A stretch of 8,168 bases of DNA from Neisseriaceae bacterium (GTDB lineage: Bacteria > Pseudomonadota > Gammaproteobacteria > Burkholderiales > Neisseriaceae), in contig JASLDB010000314.1 in the NCBI GenBank assembly GCA_030151665.1, forward strand, positions 1 through 8,168, in the 5' to 3' direction. This document shows positions 1 through 6,583 of this stretch, piece after piece. A program made the position numbers and the translations under genes. How positions within the stretch are numbered: position 1 is the stretch's first letter; each line of letters begins with the position of its first letter. A model generated the notes under the pieces. The model saw only the letters and a program-made list of their open reading frames with translations, was not told where the DNA came from and made no database searches.

Positions 1-1712
1 TCGGCTGCCATGCCAATGCTCTCGCCCAATGTTGGATGAGGATGGATGGTTTTGCCGATGTCTTCTGCGTCGCAACCCATTTCGATCGCCAAGCAAATTT
101 CACCAATCATGTCACCTGCGTGGGTGCCCACCAAAGCGCCACCGATAATCAAGCCTGTTTCGGCATCAAAAATCAATTTGGTGAAGCCTTCATCGCGACC
201 GTTGGCAATCGCACGGCCAGAAGCTGCCCATGGGAATACCGCTTTGGTGATTTTAATGCCATTGCTCTTGGCAATTTCCTCGGTCACACCTACCCAAGCC
301 ACTTCAGGGTCGGTATACGCTACACCAGGAATCACACGCGCATCGAAGAATGCTTTGTGACCAGCACAGTTTTCTGCTGCCACATGGCCTTCGTGTACGG
401 CTTTGTGTGCCAACATCGGTTGGCCCACAATGTCACCAATGGCATAAATGTGTTCTACGTTGGTGCGTTGTTGTTTATCAACATTGATAAAACCACGCTC
501 ACCCACGATAACACCAGCTTTGTCTGCACCAATCAACAAGCCATTAGGTGCACGACCTGCAGCCACCAAAACCAAATCATAGCGTTGCGGTTCTGTTGGC
601 GCTTTGGCACCTTCAAAAGTCACATAAATGCCATCTTCTTTGGCTTCTACAGCCACGGTTTTGGTGTTGGTCATGATGTTGTCAAAGCGGTGCTCATTCA
701 TTTTCTGCCACACTTTAACCAAGTCGCGATCCGCGCCTTGCATCAAGCCGTCCATCATTTCCACCACATCCAAGCGCGCGCCCAATGTGCTGTATACCGT
801 ACCCATTTCTAGGCCGATAATGCCACCACCGATAATCAACATTTTTTCGGGAATGTCTTTTAATTCCAAAGCACCTGTTGAATCAACAATGCGTGGGTCT
901 TCAGGGATAAATGGCAATTTCACCACACGGCTACCAGCGGCAATAATGCAGTTTTTAAACGCAACAGTTTTCTTCTCGCCTGTTTCTTCGCTGCCGGTGC
1001 CTGTGGTGCTTGATACTTCAATATGGTGCGGATCAATAAACAAACCATTGCCACGAATCACATCTACTTTACGGGCTTTGGCCATCCCAGCCAAACCAGT
1101 GGTTAATTTGCTAATGACTTTTTCTTTGTAGCCACGCAACATATCAATGTCGATTTCTGGCTCTGGGTATTTAATGCCATTGGCTGCCAAGTGTTTCACT
1201 TCATCAATCACAGCGGCATTGTGTAGCAAAGCTTTTGATGGGATACAACCCACGTTCAAGCACACACCACCCAAGGTTGAATAGCGCTCAATAATCGCTA
1301 CTTTTTGACCCAAATCGGCTGCAGCAAACGCTGCAGAATAACCACCAGGGCCACCGCCCAATACCACAACATCGTACTGGCTATCGGCACTGCCTGCAAA
1401 AGTTGCGGCTTGCGGTGCCGCTTGTGGTGCCTCCGCTTTCACTTCTGGGGCTGCTTTAGTCGTGCTGTCTGCTGCTGCAGCTTCAACCAAAACCAATACA
1501 TCACCTTCAGATACTTTGCTGCCCACGGCAACTTTAACTTCTTTGACCACACCAGCAGTTTCTGCGGGAACATCCATGGTGGCTTTGTCGGTTTCCAATG
1601 TCACCAAGGTATCTTCTAGGGCAACGGTGTCGCCTACTTTGACAGATACTTCAATCACGTCCACATTGCCATGACCACCAATATCAGGAACTTTTAATTC
1701 GATTAAGCTCAT
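1..1712 (-). CDS. lpdA: Dihydrolipoamide dehydrogenase (E3) with N-terminal lipoyl domain, P64k type; 3' end cut by window
   Basis: This is the FAD-dependent E3 subunit of pyruvate dehydrogenase. It reoxidises dihydrolipoyl groups on E2 and reduces NAD+ in the cytoplasm. I translated 570 residues from the ATG at 1712-1710. Residues 1-78 form a lipoyl domain with ETDKATMDVP around the expected lipoyl Lys43. An Ala/Pro/Lys linker runs to about 110. The FAD-binding GGGPGG is at 119-124, the redox-active disulfide Cys151/Cys156 lies in GGVCLNVGCIPSK, and the NAD-binding GGGIIGLE is at 295-302. The dimerisation domain ends with HPHPTLGES, where His559 and Glu564 form the expected catalytic pair. 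The frame runs off the left edge; neisserial P64k is about 594 residues, so roughly 25 are missing. A GGAAAGG ribosome binding site (1725-1719) supports the start. It lies 69 bases after aceF and is probably co-transcribed with it by read-through, because the gap has little room for a promoter. Confidence 0.97.
   Translation of the reverse strand, partial: MSLIELKVPDIGGHGNVDVIEVSVKVGDTVALEDTLVTLETDKATMDVPAETAGVVKEVKVAVGSKVSEGDVLVLVEAAAADSTTKAAPEVKAEAPQAAPQAATFAGSADSQYDVVVLGGGPGGYSAAFAAADLGQKVAIIERYSTLGGVCLNVGCIPSKALLHNAAVIDEVKHLAANGIKYPEPEIDIDMLRGYKEKVISKLTTGLAGMAKARKVDVIRGNGLFIDPHHIEVSSTTGTGSEETGEKKTVAFKNCIIAAGSRVVKLPFIPEDPRIVDSTGALELKDIPEKMLIIGGGIIGLEMGTVYSTLGARLDVVEMMDGLMQGADRDLVKVWQKMNEHRFDNIMTNTKTVAVEAKEDGIYVTFEGAKAPTEPQRYDLVLVAAGRAPNGLLIGADKAGVIVGERGFINVDKQQRTNVEHIYAIGDIVGQPMLAHKAVHEGHVAAENCAGHKAFFDARVIPGVAYTDPEVAWVGVTEEIAKSNGIKITKAVFPWAASGRAIANGRDEGFTKLIFDAETGLIIGGALVGTHAGDMIGEICLAIEMGCDAEDIGKTIHPHPTLGESIGMAA
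1570..1597. repeat. Lipoyl-site DNA repeat, copy in lpdA
   Basis: This 28-base segment encodes the protein around lipoyl Lys43 of E3. It is identical, base for base, to 2941-2968 in aceF and differs at one position from 3271-3298. It reflects the homologous lipoyl domains rather than an independent element. Confidence 0.85.
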
Positions 1713-1718
1713 GGTTTA

Positions 1719-1725
1719 CCTTTCC
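1719..1725 (-). promoter_or_regulatory. Ribosome binding site of lpdA
   Basis: The minus strand reads GGAAAGG, with the last G 6 bases before the ATG of lpdA. It overlaps by one base a perfect 10-base palindrome, CAAGCGCTTG (1725-1734). That palindrome could fold weakly in the mRNA or be chance. Confidence 0.6.
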
Positions 1726-1742
1726 AAGCGCTTGTTGATTGA

Positions 1743-1767
1743 AAACGGCTGCCTATTTCAGGCAGCC
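1743..1767 (-). terminator. Hairpin with short U-tract between aceF and lpdA; weak terminator or attenuator
   Basis: GGCTGCCT (1747-1754) pairs perfectly with AGGCAGCC (1760-1767) around a 5-base loop, an 8-bp GC-rich stem. In the minus-strand transcript the stem is followed by GUUUUC, so there are only four uridines. It starts 15 bases after the aceF stop codon. The shape is that of an intrinsic terminator, but a weak one, and lpdA follows at once. Partial termination that lowers E3 relative to E1 and E2 is the likely effect; this is inference. Confidence 0.65.
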
Positions 1768-1768
1768 T
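1757..1768 (-). other. DNA uptake sequence, AG-simDUS dialect (AGGCTGCCTGAA)
   Basis: The minus strand reads AGGCTGCCTGAA exactly. As I recall the dialects described for Neisseriaceae, this 12-mer is the Simonsiella form (AG-simDUS), with the invariant CTG core. Uptake sequences are bound by the pilin ComP during natural transformation and often sit in terminator hairpins after genes. Here the element forms one arm and part of the loop of the aceF-lpdA hairpin. The opposite arm is the inverted copy without the GAA tail, so only one complete uptake sequence is present. I found no second exact copy in the window. Confidence 0.8.
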
Positions 1769-1781
1769 ATACAACAATGTT

Positions 1782-3416
1782 TTACAAAATCACGCGTCTA
1801 AAATCAGCCAAAACTTTGCCCAAGTACGTGGTAAAGCGACAAGCCGCTGCACCATCAATCACGCGGTGATCGTATGACAAAGACAATGGGCACATCAAGC
1901 GAGGTGCAAATTCTTTGCCATTCCACACTGGTTTGATTTGGGATTTACACACACCCAAAATAGCCACTTCAGGCGCATTCACGATAGGTGTAAAGCCTGT
2001 ACCACCAATACCGCCTAAGCTAGAAATGGTAAAGGTTGCGCCTTGCATTTCTTGTGGTTTCAATTTGCCATCACGGGCTTTTTTCGACAACTCACCTAGC
2101 TCAATCGAAATTTCTTTCAAGCCTTTTTTGTCAGCGTCTTTAATCACAGGAACCACCAAGCCATTTGGCGTATCGGCAGCAAAACCAATGTTGTAGTATT
2201 TTTTCAAGACCAAATTGTCACCGTCAAGCGATGAATTGAAGTCAGGGAATGCTTGCAATGCGCTCACACAGGCTTTAATCACAAAAGCCAATGGAGACAA
2301 TTTAACGCCTTCGCGTTCCCATTCTTTATTCAAGGTTTTGCGGAATTCTTCTAACTCAGTCATGTCAGCTTCATCTTGTTGCGTAACATGGGGAATCATC
2401 GCCCAGTTGCGTGACAAGTTTTGACCTGAGATTTTTTTGATGCGGCTTAATGGCTGAACTTCGATTTCACCAAATTTGGCAAAATCCACTTTTGGCCATG
2501 GCAATAAATCCAAACCACCACCCAAAGAACCCACCGCAGCCACTTTGGCAACACCTTGTTGCATGGCTTGTTTTACAAAGCCTTTAACGTCAGTGTCAAC
2601 AATGCGGCCTTTGCGACCAGAACCCGTTACTAAGCTTAAATCCACACCCAATTCGCGCGCCAATTTGCGCACAGATGGGCCTGCGTGGGCTTTGCGGAAA
2701 CCTTCTTCATTGACTGGTGTATTACCAAATGCAACAGGCGCGCTCACAGCTTGTGCTGGAGCAGGTGCAGCAACAGGTGCTGGTGCTGCTTTAGCCACTT
2801 CTGGTTGTGAAGCTGCTACTGGCGCAGTAAGTGCTGCAGAAGCACTACTGCTTTCGATTTCAACAATCAAACCACCTTCACTGATTTTTTCGCCTACTTT
2901 GGCATAAACCGCTTTTACCGTACCGGCAACAGTTGATGGCACATCCATGGTGGCTTTGTCGGTTTCCAGTGTAATCAAGGTGTCATCTACTTTGACGACG
3001 TCACCCACACTCACTGATACTTCGATAATATCCACATTGTCATGTCCGCCAATATCAGGAACAATCACTTGTGCCAATTGACCTGAAGCACTTGGTGCTG
3101 CAACTGCTGGCGCAGATTCTGCTGCGGCAACAGGGGCAACTTCAGCCGCTGCTGGTGCAGCTTCGTTAGTAGCAGCCACAGCGTCAACCAAGACAATCAA
3201 ACTGCCTTCAGAAACTTTATCACCTACTGCTACTTTGACTTCCGTCACTTTGCCCGCTGCATCCGCAGGAACATCCATGGTGGCTTTGTCAGTTTCCAAG
3301 GTAATCAAGGTGTCTTCAATAGCAATCACGTCGCCAACTTTTACAGCCACGTCAATGACATCAACATTATCGTTGCCGCCGATATCAGGTACTTTAATTT
3401 CTACGATCTGACTCAT
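1782..3416 (-). CDS. aceF: Pyruvate dehydrogenase E2, dihydrolipoyllysine-residue acetyltransferase with two lipoyl domains
   Basis: This E2 core subunit takes the acetyl group from E1 on a swinging lipoyl arm and transfers it to CoA. The 544 residues show the full architecture. Lipoyl domain 1 is about 1-78 (expected lipoyl Lys44 in ETDKATMDVP) and is followed by an Ala/Pro/Glu-rich linker. Lipoyl domain 2 is about 114-188 (Lys154 in the same decapeptide), followed by a second Ala/Pro linker to about 230. The peripheral subunit-binding domain is about 245-281 (AGPSVRKLARELGVDL...GRIVDTDV). The acyltransferase domain runs from about 315 to 544, with the catalytic HRVIDG motif at 517-522 (His517, Asp521). 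Two lipoyl domains is one fewer than in E. coli AceF, but E3 here supplies another. The start is supported by TAAGGA (3430-3425), 8 bases before the ATG. It is the second gene of the aceE-aceF-lpdA operon, and the frame is intact. Confidence 0.98.
   Translation of the reverse strand: MSQIVEIKVPDIGGNDNVDVIDVAVKVGDVIAIEDTLITLETDKATMDVPADAAGKVTEVKVAVGDKVSEGSLIVLVDAVAATNEAAPAAAEVAPVAAAESAPAVAAPSASGQLAQVIVPDIGGHDNVDIIEVSVSVGDVVKVDDTLITLETDKATMDVPSTVAGTVKAVYAKVGEKISEGGLIVEIESSSASAALTAPVAASQPEVAKAAPAPVAAPAPAQAVSAPVAFGNTPVNEEGFRKAHAGPSVRKLARELGVDLSLVTGSGRKGRIVDTDVKGFVKQAMQQGVAKVAAVGSLGGGLDLLPWPKVDFAKFGEIEVQPLSRIKKISGQNLSRNWAMIPHVTQQDEADMTELEEFRKTLNKEWEREGVKLSPLAFVIKACVSALQAFPDFNSSLDGDNLVLKKYYNIGFAADTPNGLVVPVIKDADKKGLKEISIELGELSKKARDGKLKPQEMQGATFTISSLGGIGGTGFTPIVNAPEVAILGVCKSQIKPVWNGKEFAPRLMCPLSLSYDHRVIDGAAACRFTTYLGKVLADFRRVIL
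2941..2984. repeat. Lipoyl-site DNA repeat, copy in aceF lipoyl domain 2
   Basis: The first 28 bases match 1570-1597 in lpdA exactly. The whole 44 bases match 3271-3314 in aceF lipoyl domain 1 with three differences. The segment encodes the region around Lys154. Confidence 0.85.
3271..3314. repeat. Lipoyl-site DNA repeat, copy in aceF lipoyl domain 1
   Basis: It encodes the region around Lys44 and matches 2941-2984 at 41 of 44 bases. Its first 28 bases match the lpdA copy at 27 positions. Confidence 0.85.
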
Positions 3417-3424
3417 CGTTGTTA

Positions 3425-3430
3425 TCCTTA
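3425..3430 (-). promoter_or_regulatory. Ribosome binding site of aceF
   Basis: The minus strand reads TAAGGA with 8 bases to the ATG of aceF. It lies 4 bases after the inverted repeat at 3435-3455, close enough for a folded stem to influence ribosome access. Confidence 0.7.
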
Positions 3431-3434
3431 CTTA

Positions 3435-3455
3435 GCGACAGGACTGACCTGTCGC
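3435..3455 (-). promoter_or_regulatory. Perfect 8-bp hairpin in the aceE-aceF gap, no U-tract
   Basis: GCGACAGG (3435-3442) and CCTGTCGC (3448-3455) are perfect inverted repeats around a 5-base loop. In the transcript the stem is followed by UAAGUAAGGA, the aceF ribosome binding region, so it is not an intrinsic terminator. It could be an mRNA processing or stability element, a modulator of aceF translation, or a DNA-binding operator. The sequence does not decide between these. Confidence 0.55.
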
Positions 3456-3505
3456 ATTAATCATCATTCAATCTACTGGTAAATCGCACTTAAACCCAAA
3501 CAGGT

Positions 3506-6175
3506 TTATTGCTTCCAAGCAGGTGTTGAATCGGCTCTGATTTCGTATTTTTCAATGGCTTTTTGCACCACGTCTTTGCCAATTTTGCCTTCTTTTGCCA
3601 AAGCATGTAATGCAGCAACAGCAACGTGATAACGATCCACTTCAAAGAAGTCACGCAAGTTTTCACGAGAATCACTGCGACCAAAACCATCCGTACCCAA
3701 TACAGTGTAACTTTGTGGGATATAGGCGCGAACTTTTTCACCGAATTCACGGATGTAGTCAGTTGATGCAATCACAGGACCTTGGCGATCTTGTAGCAAT
3801 GATGTTACATAAGCCACTTTTTCGCTTTCCATTGGGTGCAAGCGGTTGTAACGCTCAACTTCCATGGCTTCACGGCGCAATTGACTGAATGACGTTACAC
3901 TCCAAACATCGGCTTCAACACCAAAGTCTTTTTTCAACAAATCAGCAGCATGAACCACTTCTTGCAACATCACGCCTGAACCCATCAATTGAACTTTCAA
4001 GTCGCCCTTATCACCTTCACGCAAGCAATACATACCCTTCAAGATGCCTTCTTTAACACCTTCTTTTTCAGGCATGGCTGGGTGAGTATAGTTTTCGTTC
4101 ATCAAGGTCAAGTAGTAGAACACATCTTCTTGTTCCACATACATGCGACGCATACCATCTTGTACAATAACTGCCAACTCATAGGCATACGTTGGATCAT
4201 AAGCCACACAGTTAGGAATCAAATCTGCTTGAATATGGCTATGGCCATCTTCATGTTGTAAACCTTCACCATTCAATGTGGTACGACCGGCAGTAGCGCC
4301 CAACAAGAAACCACGAGCGCGCATGTCACCAGCAGCCCAAGCCAAGTCACCAACACGTTGGAAACCAAACATTGAGTAGTAGATATAGAATGGAATCATG
4401 GCATAGTTATTGTTTGCATAGCTTGTTGCTGCTGCAATCCAAGAACTCATTGCACCGGGTTCATTAATACCTTCTTGCAACATTTGACCATCTTTTGATT
4501 CTTTGTAGAACATCAATTGGTCATGGTCTTGTGGCGTGTAGGTTTGACCTTTAGGGTTCCAAATACCATATTGACGGAACATGCCTTCCATACCGAAGGT
4601 ACGGCTTTCGTCAGGAACGATAGGCACAACACGTTTACCAATTTGCTTGTCTTTTAACAAAGTGCCTAAGATGCGGACAAATGCCATGGTGGTTGAGAAT
4701 TCACGGTCACCACTGGCTTTTAATTGTGCATCAAACGCTTCCAAGCTAGGAATTTCCAAAGCTTTGGTGCTTGGTTTACGAGCTGGCAAGAAACCACCCA
4801 ATGCTGCGCGACGCTCTTGTAGGTATTTCATTTCAGGACTGTCGTCAGCTGGGCGGAAGTAAGGTGGATTGCTCACCAAATCTTCGTCACTCACTGGGAT
4901 ACCAAAGCGATCACGGAATTTTTTCAATGAATCAATGTCCATTTTTTTCGCTTGGTGGGCAATATTTTTGCCTTCGCCAGACTCACCCATGCCATAACCT
5001 TTAATGGTTTTGGCCAAAATCAATGTTGGACGACCATTGGCATTATTTGTGGCTTCATGGTATGCCGCATATACTTTATGTGGATCATGACCACCACGGT
5101 TCAATGCCCAAACTTCATCGTCAGACATATTGGCAACCATTTCTTTAAGCTCAGGGTATTTGCCAAAGAAATGTTCGCGAACGTAAGCGCCACTTTCAGA
5201 TTTAAAGGTTTGGTAGTCACCGTCAACACACTCTTCCATGCGTTGTTTTAGCATGTTATTGGTATCGCGAGCCAATAGTGCGTCCCAACGGCCGCCCCAA
5301 ATCACTTTCAACACATTCCAACCAGCACCACGGAAGTTGCCTTCCAATTCTTGAATGATTTTGCCGTTGCCACGTACAGGACCATCTAGGCGCTGTAAGT
5401 TACAGTTAATCACGAAAATCAAGTTATCCAAACCTTCACGAGCCGCTAAAGAAATAGCGCCTTGGCTTTCAGGTTCGTCCATCTCGCCGTCACCACAGAA
5501 TACCCAAACTTTGCGGTTTTTGGTTTTGGCTAGACCACGAGATTCCAAATATTTCAAGAAACGGGCTTGGTAAATTGCCATCAATGGGCCAAGACCCATA
5601 GACACGGTTGGGAACTGCCAAAAATCAGGCATCAACCAAGGGTGTGGATAAGATGACAAACCTTTGCCATCAACTTCTTGACGGAAGCTATCCAATTGTT
5701 CTTCATTCAAACGGCCTTCAACGAAAGCACGGGCATAAATACCAGGAGATGAGTGACCTTGGATGAAAACCAAATCGCCCTCTTCATCATCACGGCTGGC
5801 TTTCCAGAAATGGTTAAAGCCCACATCATAAAGTGTTGCTGCCGATTGGAAAGACGCAATGTGTCCGCCCAATTCCAAATCTTTTTTACCACCACGCAAA
5901 ACCATGGCAGCTGCATTCCAACGAATAATTGAACGAATACGGTGTTCTAATTCGTGGTTACCTGGAGATTGTGCTTCTTGGCCCACTGGAATGGTGTTCA
6001 AGTAAGACGTAGTCGCATCGAATGGCAAATGAACGCCTCGACGACGGGTATAACGCACCATGGTCTCTAATAGAAAATGAGCTCGCTCAGGACCTTCATT
6101 TTCCAACGCTGAGCTAATCGCATCTAACCATTCTTGTGTTTCAATTGGATCGATATCTGGGATTTGTGTTGCCAT
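3506..6175 (-). CDS. aceE: Pyruvate dehydrogenase E1 component, homodimeric type
   Basis: This thiamine diphosphate (TPP) enzyme decarboxylates pyruvate and reductively acetylates the lipoyl groups of E2. It has 889 residues against 887 in E. coli AceE, and is collinear with it as I remember that sequence. Visible landmarks are the N-terminal E2-interaction segment (DPIETQEWLDA), His141 in HSSPGIYARAF, and the TPP/Mg motif starting GDGEMDEPES at 228 and ending at Asn257 in FVINCNLQRLDG. His407 lies in the inner active-site loop (GEGKNIAHQAKK). The second half opens with REFSTTMAFVR and has QEGINEPGA, with Glu572 the expected TPP-activating glutamate. The C-terminal domain contains VLGTDGFGRSDSRENLR. 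The start at 6175 follows GAGGTA (6186-6181), 5 bases away. It is the first gene of the operon, 89 bases before aceF. No frameshift or missing key residue was seen. Confidence 0.99.
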   Translation of the reverse strand: MATQIPDIDPIETQEWLDAISSALENEGPERAHFLLETMVRYTRRRGVHLPFDATTSYLNTIPVGQEAQSPGNHELEHRIRSIIRWNAAAMVLRGGKKDLELGGHIASFQSAATLYDVGFNHFWKASRDDEEGDLVFIQGHSSPGIYARAFVEGRLNEEQLDSFRQEVDGKGLSSYPHPWLMPDFWQFPTVSMGLGPLMAIYQARFLKYLESRGLAKTKNRKVWVFCGDGEMDEPESQGAISLAAREGLDNLIFVINCNLQRLDGPVRGNGKIIQELEGNFRGAGWNVLKVIWGGRWDALLARDTNNMLKQRMEECVDGDYQTFKSESGAYVREHFFGKYPELKEMVANMSDDEVWALNRGGHDPHKVYAAYHEATNNANGRPTLILAKTIKGYGMGESGEGKNIAHQAKKMDIDSLKKFRDRFGIPVSDEDLVSNPPYFRPADDSPEMKYLQERRAALGGFLPARKPSTKALEIPSLEAFDAQLKASGDREFSTTMAFVRILGTLLKDKQIGKRVVPIVPDESRTFGMEGMFRQYGIWNPKGQTYTPQDHDQLMFYKESKDGQMLQEGINEPGAMSSWIAAATSYANNNYAMIPFYIYYSMFGFQRVGDLAWAAGDMRARGFLLGATAGRTTLNGEGLQHEDGHSHIQADLIPNCVAYDPTYAYELAVIVQDGMRRMYVEQEDVFYYLTLMNENYTHPAMPEKEGVKEGILKGMYCLREGDKGDLKVQLMGSGVMLQEVVHAADLLKKDFGVEADVWSVTSFSQLRREAMEVERYNRLHPMESEKVAYVTSLLQDRQGPVIASTDYIREFGEKVRAYIPQSYTVLGTDGFGRSDSRENLRDFFEVDRYHVAVAALHALAKEGKIGKDVVQKAIEKYEIRADSTPAWKQ

Positions 6176-6180
6176 GATTT

Positions 6181-6186
6181 TACCTC
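6181..6186 (-). promoter_or_regulatory. Ribosome binding site of aceE
   Basis: The minus strand reads GAGGTA with 5 bases before the ATG of aceE. This fixes the start at MATQIPDIDP, which aligns with the start of E. coli AceE. Confidence 0.7.
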
Positions 6187-6225
6187 ATCATTACTTGACT
6201 ATTCAGCCAAGGCAAATTTCCAAAA

Positions 6226-6240
6226 CGAAAATCTTTTTCG
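6226..6240 (-). promoter_or_regulatory. Small AT-rich hairpin in the aceE leader
   Basis: CGAAAA (6226-6231) pairs with TTTTCG (6235-6240) across a 3-base loop, about 50 bases before the aceE start. Only two of the six pairs are GC, so stability is low. It may be leader structure or chance. Confidence 0.3.
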
Positions 6241-6407
6241 AGAAATCCGACTAAAATTTTCAAAATTATTCGTAAGCAAACAGATAGTTATTCTTTGTAG
6301 AGGACTGCGAATGACAAATAAGCGTATCCATATGCGGTATTATTTGCTGCGTATTGATATGCTGATTTATTAATTATTGCATCGCAACATGCTGTATTTG
6401 CTAAATA

Positions 6408-6436
6408 ATCCTAGCATCTATTCTAAGTTTGGGCAA
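6408..6436 (-). promoter_or_regulatory. Candidate extended -10 promoter for aceE-aceF-lpdA
   Basis: On the minus strand a -35-like TTGCCC (6436-6431) is separated by exactly 17 bases from TAGGAT (6413-6408). A TG one base upstream gives TGCTAGGAT, an extended -10. Each hexamer matches the sigma-70 consensus at four of six positions. Initiation would fall near 6401 and give a leader of about 225 bases. Other AT-rich hexamers in the region are possible, but none has comparable spacing. Confidence 0.45.
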
Positions 6437-6516
6437 TGAAATAATACAATACATCTTTCAGTTCATTGATAATCTTTTGTTTTTTGTATAGTTCTTTTAC
6501 TCTAGAGCAAACGAAA

Positions 6517-6583
6517 ATAACAACATCAGATTGCAACAAAAGTGACACATTACAACAAAAAGGAACATTTTAGCGTTACAACA
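6517..6583. repeat. Cluster of four short ATTRCAACA-like repeats upstream of aceE
   Basis: On the plus strand, ATAACAACA (6517-6525), ATTGCAACA (6530-6538), ATTACAACA (6549-6557) and GTTACAACA (6575-6583) lie in one direction, spaced 13, 19 and 26 bases. The outer two continue as ACAACATCA. A looser copy, ATCGCAACA, is at 6381-6389. All lie upstream of or around the candidate aceE promoter, where a regulator could bind. The spacing is irregular, so chance similarity in AT-rich DNA is possible. Confidence 0.4.

Larger units (their letters stand above)
6176..6583. other. 408-base AT-rich non-coding region upstream of aceE
   Basis: This stretch lies between the Smr-gene stop codon and the aceE start and is clearly more AT-rich than its flanks. 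I see no credible gene on either strand. It holds a candidate aceE promoter (6408-6436), a cluster of ATTRCAACA-like repeats (6517-6583), a perfect CTCTAGAG palindrome (6500-6507) and a small 6-bp hairpin (6226-6240). I see no convincing terminator just after the Smr gene, so its transcript may run into this region. Confidence 0.6.

Noticed and set aside
36..812. Open frame of 258 codons on the plus strand
   Set aside because: It lies opposite lpdA, whose FAD, NAD and catalytic motifs are unambiguous. The product is His/Phe/Cys-rich with no recognisable domain, typical of an antisense shadow.
2476..2907. Open frame of 143 codons on the plus strand
   Set aside because: It is opposite the Ala/Pro linker and binding domain of aceF. 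The Ala-rich product mirrors GC-rich linker codons and has no ribosome binding site or family resemblance.
3491..3508. 6-bp inverted repeat TAAACC/GGTTTA overlapping the aceE stop codon, considered as a terminator
   Set aside because: The stem is short and AT-rich and no U-tract follows on the minus strand. aceF also lies downstream in the same operon.
6208..6219. GCCTTGGCTGAA-like sequence on the minus strand near 6205-6219 as a second uptake sequence
   Set aside because: It matches the GAA end but differs at five of twelve positions in the core, so it is not a functional uptake sequence by the known dialects.
6134..6373. Plus-strand 79-codon open frame reaching from the aceE start into the intergenic region
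   Set aside because: It starts inside aceE, has no convincing ribosome binding site, and its composition follows the AT-rich background. No domain was recognised.
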